From: Mycolicibacterium poriferae | Lineage (GTDB): Bacteria; Actinomycetota; Actinomycetes; Mycobacteriales; Mycobacteriaceae | Direction of reading: 5' to 3' | DNA: 64,000 bases | Assembly: GCF_010728325.1 (NCBI RefSeq) | Contig: NZ_AP022570.1 | Span: forward strand, 2,852,001 to 2,916,000 | Part shown: positions 53,274 through 61,995 of the stretch, one piece after another | How the letters are laid out: every line of letters starts with the position of its first letter | Numbering within the stretch: position 1 is the first letter of the stretch | The notes under the pieces: generated by a model | The model's input: the letters and a program-made list of their open reading frames with translations, nothing else | Told to the model about the DNA's origin: nothing | The model's database searches: none | Translations under genes and position numbers: made by a program

Positions 53274-55622
53274 GTGCTGAGCCCCAGGGCAGCGGTGAGC
53301 GTCATCGCTGTGTCGGCGGGAGCTTTCTCTGTTCTGCAGTTGAGCAGGTGGAGCACCCTGCCGGCGGTTCGCGTCGTCAACGACGTGGTCGTGATGCTGG
53401 TCGCTCTGTCGGCCGCCGCATGTGCCGGTGCGGCCGCGCAACGCCTGCACGGACGTCGGCGGGTGGCCTGGTGGTGGATCGCCGTCGGGCTCTGCGGGTT
53501 CGCCTGCGGCCAACTGGTCTGGACGTACAACGGGCTGACCAACGAGGTGCCGCCGTTCCAGTCGGTGGCCGATGTCGGCTATGCGCTGATGCCTGTGGGT
53601 GCCGGCCTGGCTCTGCTCGTCATGCTGCGGGACTATCCCCGCTCGACGATGCTGCGCGTGCTCCTGGATGCGGTCGTCGTCGCCGGGGCGCTGTTCGGGG
53701 CCGTCTGGGTGGGGCTGCTGGCGACGGTCTACGCGGCCAAGGCCATGGACTGGTTCGCGCTGGTGCTCGTGTTGATGTATCCGGTCACCGGGGTCGCGGT
53801 CGTCACGATCGCGCTGCTGCTGCTCGTGCGGGCCTCGCCGGCAGAACGCCGGCCGTTGGCGATGCTCGCTGTCGGGTTGATGTCGATCTGGATCGCCGAC
53901 GTCGCCTACGCCTATATCACCACGGTCGAAGGCGTCTACCGCGAAGCGATCTCGCTCGGCTACGTCTACGGATTCATCGCCATCGGCGCCGCCGCCCTGA
54001 CCGTCCGCGCACGGGCGGCTGTCCTTCCGGCGAAACCCCCGGCAGTCTTTTCGCCCGCCTCGATGTGGATGCCGTTCGTGCCGGTGGCGGTGGTGGTGAC
54101 GATCTGCGCGCCGATCATGATCCCGCGTCTGGGTCCGCTGTACATCGTCGGTGCGCTGACGATCCTGGCAGTGATGCTGCGCCAGATGCTCGTGCTCAGG
54201 GACAACCGCGGGCTGCTGGCCGAGGTCTCCGACCGCGCGTTGCGCGACCCCCTGACAGGCCTGGCCAACCGCACCCTGTTCGTCGACCGGCTCACCCACG
54301 CCATGGCGTTGCAGAAGCGCGAGGCCCGGGCGGTCGCGGTGTTGCTGATCGACCTCGACGACTTCAAGCTCGTCAACGACAGCCTGGGACATCCGGCCGG
54401 CGACGCCATTCTTGCTCGGGCCGCCGAACGCCTCACCAATGCGGTGCGGGCCAGTGACACCGTGGCCCGCCTCGGTGGCGACGAGTTCGCGGTGCTGATG
54501 GAGGGCGATCCCGACGCCTCGCGGGCGGTGGCCCACCAGGTGGTGGCCGCTTTCGATCGCCCGTTCCTCATCGACGGACAGGATCTGCGGGTGCGGCCCA
54601 GCGTCGGTCTGGCGATCGCGACTCTGGACAGCGCCGCGCTGACGGTCGAAGACCTGCTCAAGCAGGCAGACGTCGCCATGTACAGCGCCAAGCGGGCCCA
54701 GGCCAACACACCGTTCACCTTCAGTCCCGAGATGGAGTGGCAGTGGGGCGAGGAGCCCGCGGTGTCAGCTCCGGCGCCGGCCCGCGCAAGCGACACCGGG
54801 GTAGCGCGCCGGGCGTCGCAGCGGCTGCTGCGTGACCTGCGGGGGGCCTTGGACAACGGCGAGTTGAGCGTGGTCTACCAACCGAAGTTCGACCTGCGGT
54901 GCGGAACGGTGGTGGGCCTGGAGGCGTTGGTCCGCTGGCCGCATCCGCACCGCGGAATTCTGCCCCCCGACCAGTTCCTACCGCTGGTGCGCCAACACGG
55001 GCTGATGCGGTCGGTGACCTCTGCTGTGCTGGATCGCGCGCTCGACGACGCAGCGCGGTGGTGGTCGGCAGGGGCCGAACTGCCCGTGGCCATCAACGTG
55101 TTCGCCCCGGCGGTGGGCGACCTGGGCTTGCCCCGTCAGCTGTCGACGGCGCTCGACCGCCGGAGTCTGCCGCCGGAGATGCTGACCGTCGAGATCACCG
55201 AGGACCTGCTGCTGGAGAACCTGGCCAAGACGCGGGTGGTGCTGAGGATGCTGCGCGAGCACCGGATCCGCGTCGCGATCGACGACTTCGGCAGTGGCTA
55301 CTCGGCGCTGTGGTACCTGCGTGAATTCCCGGTCGACGAACTCAAACTGGACAAACACTTCATCGCGCCGATCCTGACCCATGCTCCGTCGGCGGCCATC
55401 GTGCGGGCCGTCATCGACCTCGCCCATGCACTCGCCATCACCCCGGTGGCCGAGGGTGTCGAGAATGCCCAGACCGCGCAGCGGTTGCTCGACTACGGGT
55501 GCACCATCGCGCAGGGCTACCACTTCAGCAAGCCGCTGTCGGCGGACGCGGTACTGGAACTGGTTCAGACCCGGCGGTTGTGGTCACCGGCTTCGGAGGA
55601 AGCCGGTGACAGCGTCCACTGA
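53274..55622 (+). CDS. Membrane-bound GGDEF-EAL cyclic-di-GMP protein
   Basis: 782 residues. The first ~300 contain about eight hydrophobic segments in a MASE-like array (AAVSVIAVSAGAFSVLQL and so on). A GGDEF diguanylate cyclase domain (~320-480: DPLTGLANRTLFVDRLTHA, RLGGDEFAVLMEG) has an intact active site. An EAL phosphodiesterase domain (~515-770: GLEALVRWPHPHRG, VEITEDLLLENL, DDFGSGYSALWYL, VAEGVENAQTAQR) keeps the metal-binding motifs. It may both make and break c-di-GMP. The stop falls within the following tandem array. Confidence 0.9.
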   Translation: MLSPRAAVSVIAVSAGAFSVLQLSRWSTLPAVRVVNDVVVMLVALSAAACAGAAAQRLHGRRRVAWWWIAVGLCGFACGQLVWTYNGLTNEVPPFQSVADVGYALMPVGAGLALLVMLRDYPRSTMLRVLLDAVVVAGALFGAVWVGLLATVYAAKAMDWFALVLVLMYPVTGVAVVTIALLLLVRASPAERRPLAMLAVGLMSIWIADVAYAYITTVEGVYREAISLGYVYGFIAIGAAALTVRARAAVLPAKPPAVFSPASMWMPFVPVAVVVTICAPIMIPRLGPLYIVGALTILAVMLRQMLVLRDNRGLLAEVSDRALRDPLTGLANRTLFVDRLTHAMALQKREARAVAVLLIDLDDFKLVNDSLGHPAGDAILARAAERLTNAVRASDTVARLGGDEFAVLMEGDPDASRAVAHQVVAAFDRPFLIDGQDLRVRPSVGLAIATLDSAALTVEDLLKQADVAMYSAKRAQANTPFTFSPEMEWQWGEEPAVSAPAPARASDTGVARRASQRLLRDLRGALDNGELSVVYQPKFDLRCGTVVGLEALVRWPHPHRGILPPDQFLPLVRQHGLMRSVTSAVLDRALDDAARWWSAGAELPVAINVFAPAVGDLGLPRQLSTALDRRSLPPEMLTVEITEDLLLENLAKTRVVLRMLREHRIRVAIDDFGSGYSALWYLREFPVDELKLDKHFIAPILTHAPSAAIVRAVIDLAHALAITPVAEGVENAQTAQRLLDYGCTIAQGYHFSKPLSADAVLELVQTRRLWSPASEEAGDSVH

Positions 55623-55754
55623 CCAGAGCAGCCAATGCCCGGTGCGTCCGCTGACCAGAGCAGCCATTGCCCGGTGCGTCCGCTGAACAGAGCAGCCATT
55701 GCCCGGTGCGTTCGCTGACCAGAGCAGCCATTGCCGGTGCGTCCGCTGACCAGC
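55612..55754. repeat. 32-bp tandem repeat, ~4.5 copies
   Basis: Copies begin at 55612, 55644, 55676, 55708 and 55739 (last partial), each near GCGTCCGCTGACCAGAGCAG plus CCATTGCCCGGT. Copy 4 lacks one C. The first copy contains the last three codons and stop of the GGDEF-EAL gene. The remaining gap to 55944 shows nothing further except the -10 at 55933. Lack of unique spacers rules out CRISPR. Confidence 0.85.
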
Positions 55755-55932
55755 TGAGTCGTCCTTTGCTGATTCAATAGAAGCGGAAAATGCGTTGACG
55801 CTGGCGCAAATGCCGTAACTGCTCGATCAACCTGCTGAAATGCATTTTTGCTACCGTCGCGGCGACCTGTTCGATGTCCAGCAAATCGGTGCGGCAGGCG
55901 GGTTCTGGCGCGAGGCGCTGACGGTGCATTGC

Positions 55933-55938
55933 TAGAAT
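55933..55938 (+). promoter_or_regulatory. -10 element of a probable leaderless transcript
   Basis: TAGAAT ends six bases before ATG 55945, with TTGC immediately upstream, matching the element before the neighbouring paralogue. No ribosome binding site is seen. Confidence 0.5.
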
Positions 55939-55944
55939 CCGCGC

Positions 55945-57834
55945 ATGTCGAGCCGGCGAGCAGTGACGCTCGGTGTCACCGTCGCGGTCGTGGGCTATGC
56001 CGTCCGGCTCTTGATCGGCGGGGCCGCCGACCCGTCGCTGCGCGTGGTCGGCGAGGTGGGACTCGTCGGGTTCGCGTCGTTCGCCGCGGTGTGCTCGGCG
56101 CTGGCGGCGTACTGGCGCACCGGCCGCGAACGCAGCGCATGGGCCTGCATGGCGCTGGGCACCGCAGGGTGGGCGGTGGCCGCCGCCGGGTGGAGCGTGT
56201 TCCGGCTCGCCCCGCACCAGACACCTCTGCCCTGGTGGTCCAGCGTCGGTTATCTGATCTTTCTCGCGGGTGCCGGGGTGTGCCTGGTCTTCCTGCTGAC
56301 CGCCCATGTGCCGGGAGCCCGACTTCGACTGGTGCTCGATGGACTTGCCGTTGCCGCCGCCCTGTTCGTCCTGGCCTGGGTGGCGGTGTTGGACGAGGTC
56401 TACCGCGTCCGGTCGAGTGACCCGATCTCCACCGCGTGGTCGCTGGTCTATCCCGTCGGTGACATCGTCTTCGTCGCCGTCGCGGTGCTGCTATTGGTCC
56501 GGGCGCCCGCCCATCGACGTCCCGAGTGGTCACTGCTGGCCGGTGGCCTGGTGCTGATCGCCGCCTCGGACACCGCCTACGCGTACTTTGCCGCCACCCA
56601 GGAGGTGTGGGGTCATCAGGAGACCGCGGTGGGCTGGGTGCTGGGCTTCGTCGCGATCGGTCTGGGCGCGCTGTCGATGCCCGCGGCCGACCGGGGCGAT
56701 GCCGACGATGCCGACGGCGACCACCTCGTTCCCTCCCGCACGTCGACCTGGCTGCCGTATGTGACCGTCGCTGCCGCGGCCGTGCTCTGCACGCCCGCGC
56801 TCATCGAGGGGATGAGACCGGTGTTCGTCGGGGCCGCGGTCGCCGTATTCGCGGTGATGGTCCGCCAGTTCCTGGTCATCGGCGAGAACCGGCGTCTGCT
56901 TCTCGAGGTCGCCGAACAGGCGTCGGGTGAGCCGTTGACAGGGCCGGCGAACGGGGCGGACCCGACGGCGGGGCCGGAGGACGCGGCGAATCCGGACGCG
57001 GACGACGTGCCCAGTGAGGCGCAGCTGCTCGGCGAGCTGCGACACGCCATCGAACATGGCGAACTGACCATGTTCTACCAGCCCAAGGTCGACATTCGGG
57101 GCGGCGCGATCGTCGGAGTGGAGGCACTCATCCGCTGGCCGCACCCGCGGCGTGGCCTGCTCGAACCGGACCGGTTCCTGCCTCTGGTGCGTCAGCACGG
57201 GCTGATGCGCTCGATGACCACCGTCGTCCTCGAGCTGGCGCTCGACGAGGCCGCTGAGTGGTACCGCCGCGGCGTCGGGGTGCCGGTGGCGGTCAACGTG
57301 TTCGCCCCGGCAGTCAGCGATCCCGCGCTGCCCGGCCAGATCCTGGGCGCCCTGCAGGCTCGCGGGTTGAGCCCGCAGGCGCTGACCGTCGAGATCACCG
57401 AGGATCTGTTGCTGGACGACATGGACAGGACTCGATCAGTCCTCAACACCTTGCGCAGCAACGGAATTCGAGTGGCGATCGACGACTTCGGCAGCGGCTA
57501 CTCGGCGCTGTGGTACCTGCGCGAGTTCCCGGTCGACGAGATCAAACTCGACAAGGAGTTCGTCGCGCCGGTTCTCACCCAGCCGGCCTCCGCCGCGATC
57601 GTACGGTCGGTGGTCGACCTGGCGCATGCCTTGAACATCACGCCGGTGGCCGAGGGCGTCGAGAATTCGGCGACCGCAGAACGCCTACGGGAGTTCGGGT
57701 GTGACGTCGCACAGGGCTACCTCTACAGCCGGCCTCTGCCGGCCGCCGACACGGTGGCGCTGCTGTCGGCGCAGAAGCGCGGCCGCTACGTCTGCGACGG
57801 CACCAGCCGCAGCGAGATCGAGTTGATGCAGTAG
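55945..57834 (+). CDS. Membrane-bound EAL phosphodiesterase, GGDEF-deleted paralogue
   Basis: 629-residue paralogue of the preceding gene. Eight or so membrane segments (~1-310) are followed not by a GGDEF domain but by a linker of ~40 residues (QASGEPLTGPANGADPTAGP and onward) that still starts like the GGDEF domain of its neighbour (DPLTGLANR). The EAL domain (~360-605) retains GVEALIRWPHPRRG, VEITEDLLLDDM, DDFGSGYSALWYL and VAEGVENSATAER. It should degrade c-di-GMP. Its 3' end overlaps msrB by 49 bp on the other strand. Confidence 0.9.
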   Translation: MSSRRAVTLGVTVAVVGYAVRLLIGGAADPSLRVVGEVGLVGFASFAAVCSALAAYWRTGRERSAWACMALGTAGWAVAAAGWSVFRLAPHQTPLPWWSSVGYLIFLAGAGVCLVFLLTAHVPGARLRLVLDGLAVAAALFVLAWVAVLDEVYRVRSSDPISTAWSLVYPVGDIVFVAVAVLLLVRAPAHRRPEWSLLAGGLVLIAASDTAYAYFAATQEVWGHQETAVGWVLGFVAIGLGALSMPAADRGDADDADGDHLVPSRTSTWLPYVTVAAAAVLCTPALIEGMRPVFVGAAVAVFAVMVRQFLVIGENRRLLLEVAEQASGEPLTGPANGADPTAGPEDAANPDADDVPSEAQLLGELRHAIEHGELTMFYQPKVDIRGGAIVGVEALIRWPHPRRGLLEPDRFLPLVRQHGLMRSMTTVVLELALDEAAEWYRRGVGVPVAVNVFAPAVSDPALPGQILGALQARGLSPQALTVEITEDLLLDDMDRTRSVLNTLRSNGIRVAIDDFGSGYSALWYLREFPVDEIKLDKEFVAPVLTQPASAAIVRSVVDLAHALNITPVAEGVENSATAERLREFGCDVAQGYLYSRPLPAADTVALLSAQKRGRYVCDGTSRSEIELMQ

Positions 57835-58226
57835 CGCTGGTCGGTGGGCGTGGGGTAGCCCTCGCCTTCGAAGACGTGGCCGAGGTGGCTGTGGCAGTTG
57901 GCACACAACACCTCGACCCGACGCATGCCCAGGGAATCGTCGGGACGCAGGATCACCGCGTCGGAGTCGGCGGGGTCGAAGAACGACGGCCAGCCGCAAT
58001 GGGATTCGAACTTCTCGGTACTGCGGAACAACTCTGCTCCACAGGCGCGGCACTGATAGACGCCTTCGGTCTTGGTGTCGGTGTACTCACCGGTGAACGG
58101 GCGTTCGGTGCCCGCGCGGCGTAGCACCTCGAACTCCTGGGGATCGAGGCGGCGGCGCCACTCGTCGTCGCTGAGCACCAGCTTGGGGCCTTGCCTGGCA
58201 TCGGGGCCCGAACCTGTCGCTGTCAT
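57786..58226 (-). CDS. msrB: Peptide-methionine (R)-S-oxide reductase MsrB
   Basis: 146-residue repair enzyme reducing Met-R-sulfoxide. Zinc ligands are the CRACGAELF and LCANCHSHLG pairs, and HCGWPSFFDP with the catalytic cysteine of QRYCINSISLRL is intact. It lies ten bases downstream of aftC on the same strand, so the two are probably co-transcribed. Confidence 0.95.
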   Translation of the reverse strand: MTATGSGPDARQGPKLVLSDDEWRRRLDPQEFEVLRRAGTERPFTGEYTDTKTEGVYQCRACGAELFRSTEKFESHCGWPSFFDPADSDAVILRPDDSLGMRRVEVLCANCHSHLGHVFEGEGYPTPTDQRYCINSISLRLVPSQT

Positions 58227-58236
58227 GGCTTCCAGG

Positions 58237-59517
58237 CTACTCGTCGCCCGCGCGGGCGGAGTTGCCCGCGGGTTGCGGCTCGGGCGACATCCACGGCGGG
58301 TCGATCCCGTCGTCGAGCCTCCCGTCCTCGCGCGCGTCGAGGTAGCGGAACACCAGCACGGAGAACACCACCACCAGCAGCAGCGACCAGCCGTAGGTGA
58401 TCTTGAGGTACTCGATCGCGCGGCCGGTGGTCGGCCACTTCCACATCAACCACCGATCCATCGTGGTGAACCCGTAGATCGCCAGCCACGCGACCCAGCT
58501 GCGGATGACGGAGTTGGGCAGCACCACCGTCATCAGGAACGGGAACAGCATCATCGAGTAGTAGCCCTGCCCCAGTGACAGCACCAGCCAGGAGGTGAGC
58601 AGCAGGACACCCGACGACGTGAGCATCCAGAAGAACGGGTCGCGGCTGCGGTAGTAGCGGTAGAGCAGCCACAGCGCGGCCACGCCCAGCACCGCGAACG
58701 CCACCCGCAACGCCATGATCAGCCACATCGGCAACCCGTAGTAGATGCCGTTGCCCAGGATGGAGCTATTGAAGTAGTCCCGCGTGGAGAAGATGTACGG
58801 CACGGTGCGGGTGACGAAGCTCATCGGGTCGTTGATCAGCGGCCACGCCACGACGTTGAACACTAGGGGCACGGCGAAGGCGGTCACCAGGGCGCGCCAC
58901 TGCCGGTTGACCAGCGGCAGCAGGAGCAGGGGCGCCAGCAGGGGTTTGACCACCAGCGTCAGCCCGATCGACACCCCGGCCCACCACTCGTGGCTGCGGT
59001 TTCCGTCCAGCAGCCAGCGCAGGAACAGCACCTCGAACAACAGGATGACGCCGTTGATGTTGCCGAACACCAAGGTGTTGGTGACGTTCTCGGTGCAGAA
59101 CATCGCCAGCAGCAGCGCCGGCGCGGCCACGGAGGCGAGGGTGAAGTTGAACAGCCGCAGCAGAAAGTATCCGGCGAGCACGATCGCCACGGTGTTGAAG
59201 AAGATGAACCAGTTCCGCGACGCCTCTTCGGGCAGGTAACCGAACGGCGCCATGACCAGCGTGCCGCCCGGCGGGTACAGATAGTGCGGATCGACCCAGG
59301 TGAAGTTCTCGTCGTAGATGTCGCGCCCGAGCTTGAAATGCACCGCTGCGCGGTAGACCGGCGCGAAGTCGTCGGTGATCCACCGGTTGGCGACCAACAC
59401 ATAACTGCGATGGATGACGGCCATGATGGCCAGCGGCCACAGCACCGAACGCAGCACCGTGGCGGCGTCGGGTGGGGAGGTGCGAGGCCGGAAGGCGGTC
59501 AGGACAAGATCACGCAC
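58237..59517 (-). CDS. aftC: Alpha-(1->3) arabinofuranosyltransferase AftC
   Basis: 426-residue polytopic GT-C glycosyltransferase (GT87 family) that adds branching arabinofuranose to arabinogalactan and lipoarabinomannan. About 12 helices are spread over the protein. The family motif VANRWITDDFAPVYRAAV contains the acidic DDF near the N-terminus, and YPPGGTLVMAPFGYLPEEA and LVFGNINGVILLFEVLFL follow. It matches Rv2673. GTG 59517 starts the protein. Its presence supports a mycolate-bearing actinobacterium. Confidence 0.9.
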   Translation of the reverse strand: MRDLVLTAFRPRTSPPDAATVLRSVLWPLAIMAVIHRSYVLVANRWITDDFAPVYRAAVHFKLGRDIYDENFTWVDPHYLYPPGGTLVMAPFGYLPEEASRNWFIFFNTVAIVLAGYFLLRLFNFTLASVAAPALLLAMFCTENVTNTLVFGNINGVILLFEVLFLRWLLDGNRSHEWWAGVSIGLTLVVKPLLAPLLLLPLVNRQWRALVTAFAVPLVFNVVAWPLINDPMSFVTRTVPYIFSTRDYFNSSILGNGIYYGLPMWLIMALRVAFAVLGVAALWLLYRYYRSRDPFFWMLTSSGVLLLTSWLVLSLGQGYYSMMLFPFLMTVVLPNSVIRSWVAWLAIYGFTTMDRWLMWKWPTTGRAIEYLKITYGWSLLLVVVFSVLVFRYLDAREDGRLDDGIDPPWMSPEPQPAGNSARAGDE

Positions 59518-59592
59518 CTGCGCACCGTACCCGACGCCCGGGACGGGCCGAGCGCAGACATGCGGTCCTCGGTGTGCGGGTGCGGTGGCGTG

Positions 59593-61149
59593 TCAGGCGG
59601 GGCAGTAGATGTCCGAGTCCGGCAACTGACCGCTCTGCAGGTACGTGATCACCGGGGGCAGCGCGCAGGCCGAGTAGATCGCGGCGCCGTGCCCGGTGCC
59701 CTGCCAGAGCACCCGACGGTTGGAGGACCCGGCGTTGATCGCGGTCGCGGCCACGGCGGCGACTCCCTCGTTGCCGACGATCGGGTCGTGCTGCACTCCC
59801 AGCAGCAGCGTCGGGATCTCCAGGCCACCGGGCTCCTCGGGCGGCGAACCGCTCGGCCAGTTCAGGCACTTGACCATGTCCAGCGCACCCACGGTGCCGA
59901 ACTGCGGATACTCACGCCCCCAGGCCACCACGAGTTCGCGGACCCGGTCGGGTGTGGGGCGGGCCAGCGCGTCGCTGCACCGGTTGACGAACTGCCCGTC
60001 GGTGTAGCGCAGCTGCTCGGCCTCGCTGATCAGAGCATTGAGTCGGGCGCTGTCCCCGGCGCGGGCGTCGGAGATGGCCAGCGCGAGCTCGTTGCCCGCG
60101 GTGACGCGGTCCCCCCGCGGATATCCCAGGGCCGTCGAGATCGCGCTGGTGACCGCGGCGACCGACGCGCCACCGGGCCCGCGACCGGCGCGGGCGTCGG
60201 AGAGCAGCGCGTCGACGGCGGCCTTCGGATCGGCGCCCAGCGGGCAGTTCGCCGCCACACATTGCGCGGCCCAGGCCTCCAGGGCCGCCTGCTCGCCTTT
60301 GACGCGCTGCTCGGTGGCCGCCTCGTCGGCGATGCCCAGCGGCAGCGGTGAGTCCAGGACCAGTCGGGCCACCTTGTTGGGGTGGGATCCGGCGTAGGCC
60401 AGCGCCACCTGGGCGCCGTTACCGATACCGAACAGGGCCAGCGCGGGCACATCCCAGGTGGTGCGCAGGCGTTCGAGGTCTTCGGCGGCGTGCGCGTTGT
60501 CGTAGGCGGAGTCGCCGGGGGCGATCGCGTCGGTACAGCTGGTGGTGGCGGTCATGGTGATCTCGCGCAGGTTGGCGACCGGGTCGTCACCCGCCTGGAA
60601 CTGGACCTGGTCGAACATCTCCTGGCGGTCGAAGCTGTCCCGGCAATCCAGCGCTCCGGACATCCCGATGCCGCGCCGGTCCACCGAGACCACCGGGTGG
60701 CTGCTGAGCACCTCGATGCCCGACCGCGACAGCCACACCGGCAACTGCTCCGAGGTGGGCAGGTCCGAGCCGGTGGTCATGACCAGGGGTCCAGCGTCGG
60801 CCGGGGTGTCGCTGGACCGGGCCCGGACCACCCCGATGTTGACAGTGCCGCTGGCACCGGCGATGGGGTCGAGGTCGGCGTCGTAGCTGGCGCATTCCAG
60901 GGCCACGCCGGGGATCGGGTCGACGGCCGCGGCGCTGAACACCCGCGACGTGCAGTCCTGCCAGGACAGTTCGTTCTTGGGGGCTTCCACGGCCGGCGGC
61001 CCGGAGGCTTGGGTGGTGGTTTCGGGGGCGCCCTGCGGGCCCGCTCCGGAGTCGGTGGCATAGCGAGGATTGGCCGCAATCCCGGGCGCGCACCCGGCCA
61101 GCGCCGTGCTCAGCGCCACCGCCAGCACCGCTCCCACACGCAAACGCAT
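59593..61149 (-). CDS. Secreted TAP-like hydrolase-fold lipoprotein without nucleophile Ser (Rv2672-like)
   Basis: 518-residue protein. MRLRVGAVLAVALSTALAGC is a lipoprotein signal with lipobox LAGC. The alpha/beta-hydrolase/TAP-like body reads VVSVDRRGIGMSGALDCRDS, then ALALFGIGNGAQVALAYAGS, where the usual GxSxG is GIGNG. The acid (LLGVQHDPIVGNEG) and His (GTGHGAAIYSACALPP) remain. It may be a non-catalytic binding protein or use another residue. An upstream in-frame codon at 61215 is ignored because it would bury the signal. Confidence 0.78.
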   Translation of the reverse strand: MRLRVGAVLAVALSTALAGCAPGIAANPRYATDSGAGPQGAPETTTQASGPPAVEAPKNELSWQDCTSRVFSAAAVDPIPGVALECASYDADLDPIAGASGTVNIGVVRARSSDTPADAGPLVMTTGSDLPTSEQLPVWLSRSGIEVLSSHPVVSVDRRGIGMSGALDCRDSFDRQEMFDQVQFQAGDDPVANLREITMTATTSCTDAIAPGDSAYDNAHAAEDLERLRTTWDVPALALFGIGNGAQVALAYAGSHPNKVARLVLDSPLPLGIADEAATEQRVKGEQAALEAWAAQCVAANCPLGADPKAAVDALLSDARAGRGPGGASVAAVTSAISTALGYPRGDRVTAGNELALAISDARAGDSARLNALISEAEQLRYTDGQFVNRCSDALARPTPDRVRELVVAWGREYPQFGTVGALDMVKCLNWPSGSPPEEPGGLEIPTLLLGVQHDPIVGNEGVAAVAATAINAGSSNRRVLWQGTGHGAAIYSACALPPVITYLQSGQLPDSDIYCPA

Positions 61150-61172
61150 GCCGACCACAGTACTGATGGCCG

Positions 61173-61961
61173 TCAGTCGGCCGGCCCGCGGCGAGCCCGG
61201 CCGTAGCGCAGGCACAGGTAGCCCTCGGAGTCGGTGAGCACGCGGTCCAGTCGCAGCGTGGCCTGCACCTCACCGGCGCCGGCGACGATGCGCCCCGAGT
61301 TGCCGCCGACCAGTACCGGCGCCACCGTCAGGCACAACTCGTCGAGCAGGTCGGCGTCGGTGAACATGCCCAGGACTCCGGGGCCGCCCTCGGTCAGCAC
61401 GCGCAGCAATCCGCGCTGGGCCAGCGCGTGCAGCGCGACGTGCAGATCCACCGACGCGGGGTCGGAGCCGGACGCGTCGATCACCTCGGCGAGTTCACCG
61501 AGGTGGCTGCGCGCGTCGGCGGCCGCGTCGGCGCTGGTCAGCACGAGTGGTGCGACCTCTGTCCGCTGGAACAGCGCCGCGTCGCGGGTGAGCCGGCCCG
61601 ACCGGGTCAGCACCGCGAGGGGCGGCACCTCGGATTGCCCGCGCCGGCGCCGCGCCTCCCGCTCGGTGGCGCCGAGCCGGACTCCGGAGTAGTCCTCCAC
61701 CAGCGCGGTCGACGCCCCGACGACGACGACGTCGGCCAAGGCGCGCAGCGCACCGAACACCGCGCGGTCGGCATCTCCGCCGAGGGCGCCGGACTTGCCG
61801 CCGCTGGTGGCCGCGCCGTCGACAGACGTGATCATGTTGCCCCGTACCCAGCATCGGGTCAGGTCGTCGGGGTAGCCGTAGTGCGCGGGCAGGTCCCCGG
61901 CGTCGACGGCGTCGACGCCGCCCAGGAGTGTGAACTGCGTCCCGTCACCGTGCTCGGACAT
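61173..61961 (-). CDS. RibD C-terminal-domain reductase (Rv2671-like)
   Basis: 262-residue protein comprising only the reductase half of RibD, with dihydrofolate-reductase fold. NMITSVDGAATSGGKSGALG is the substrate/NADPH loop, and LADVVVVGASTALVEDYSGV and VLTEGGPGVLGMFTDADLLD complete the pocket. In M. tuberculosis Rv2671 has dihydrofolate reductase-like activity and gives PAS resistance when overexpressed, by literature. Here MSEHGDG at 61961 is the probable start. It converges with no gene and is 35 bp from zapE. Confidence 0.85.
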   Translation of the reverse strand: MSEHGDGTQFTLLGGVDAVDAGDLPAHYGYPDDLTRCWVRGNMITSVDGAATSGGKSGALGGDADRAVFGALRALADVVVVGASTALVEDYSGVRLGATEREARRRRGQSEVPPLAVLTRSGRLTRDAALFQRTEVAPLVLTSADAAADARSHLGELAEVIDASGSDPASVDLHVALHALAQRGLLRVLTEGGPGVLGMFTDADLLDELCLTVAPVLVGGNSGRIVAGAGEVQATLRLDRVLTDSEGYLCLRYGRARRGPAD

Positions 61962-61995
61962 ACGCAGAATCACAGCACGCCGTTAAGGTGCCTGC

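Noticed and set aside
55612..55754. Possible CRISPR array
   Set aside because: Units are contiguous, without unique spacers, and no cas genes are present.
55525..55777. Minus-strand frames with repeated QRTHRA and ALVSGR-like peptides
   Set aside because: They are translations of the 32-bp array; 32 is not a multiple of three, so the peptide repeat is not a maintained protein.
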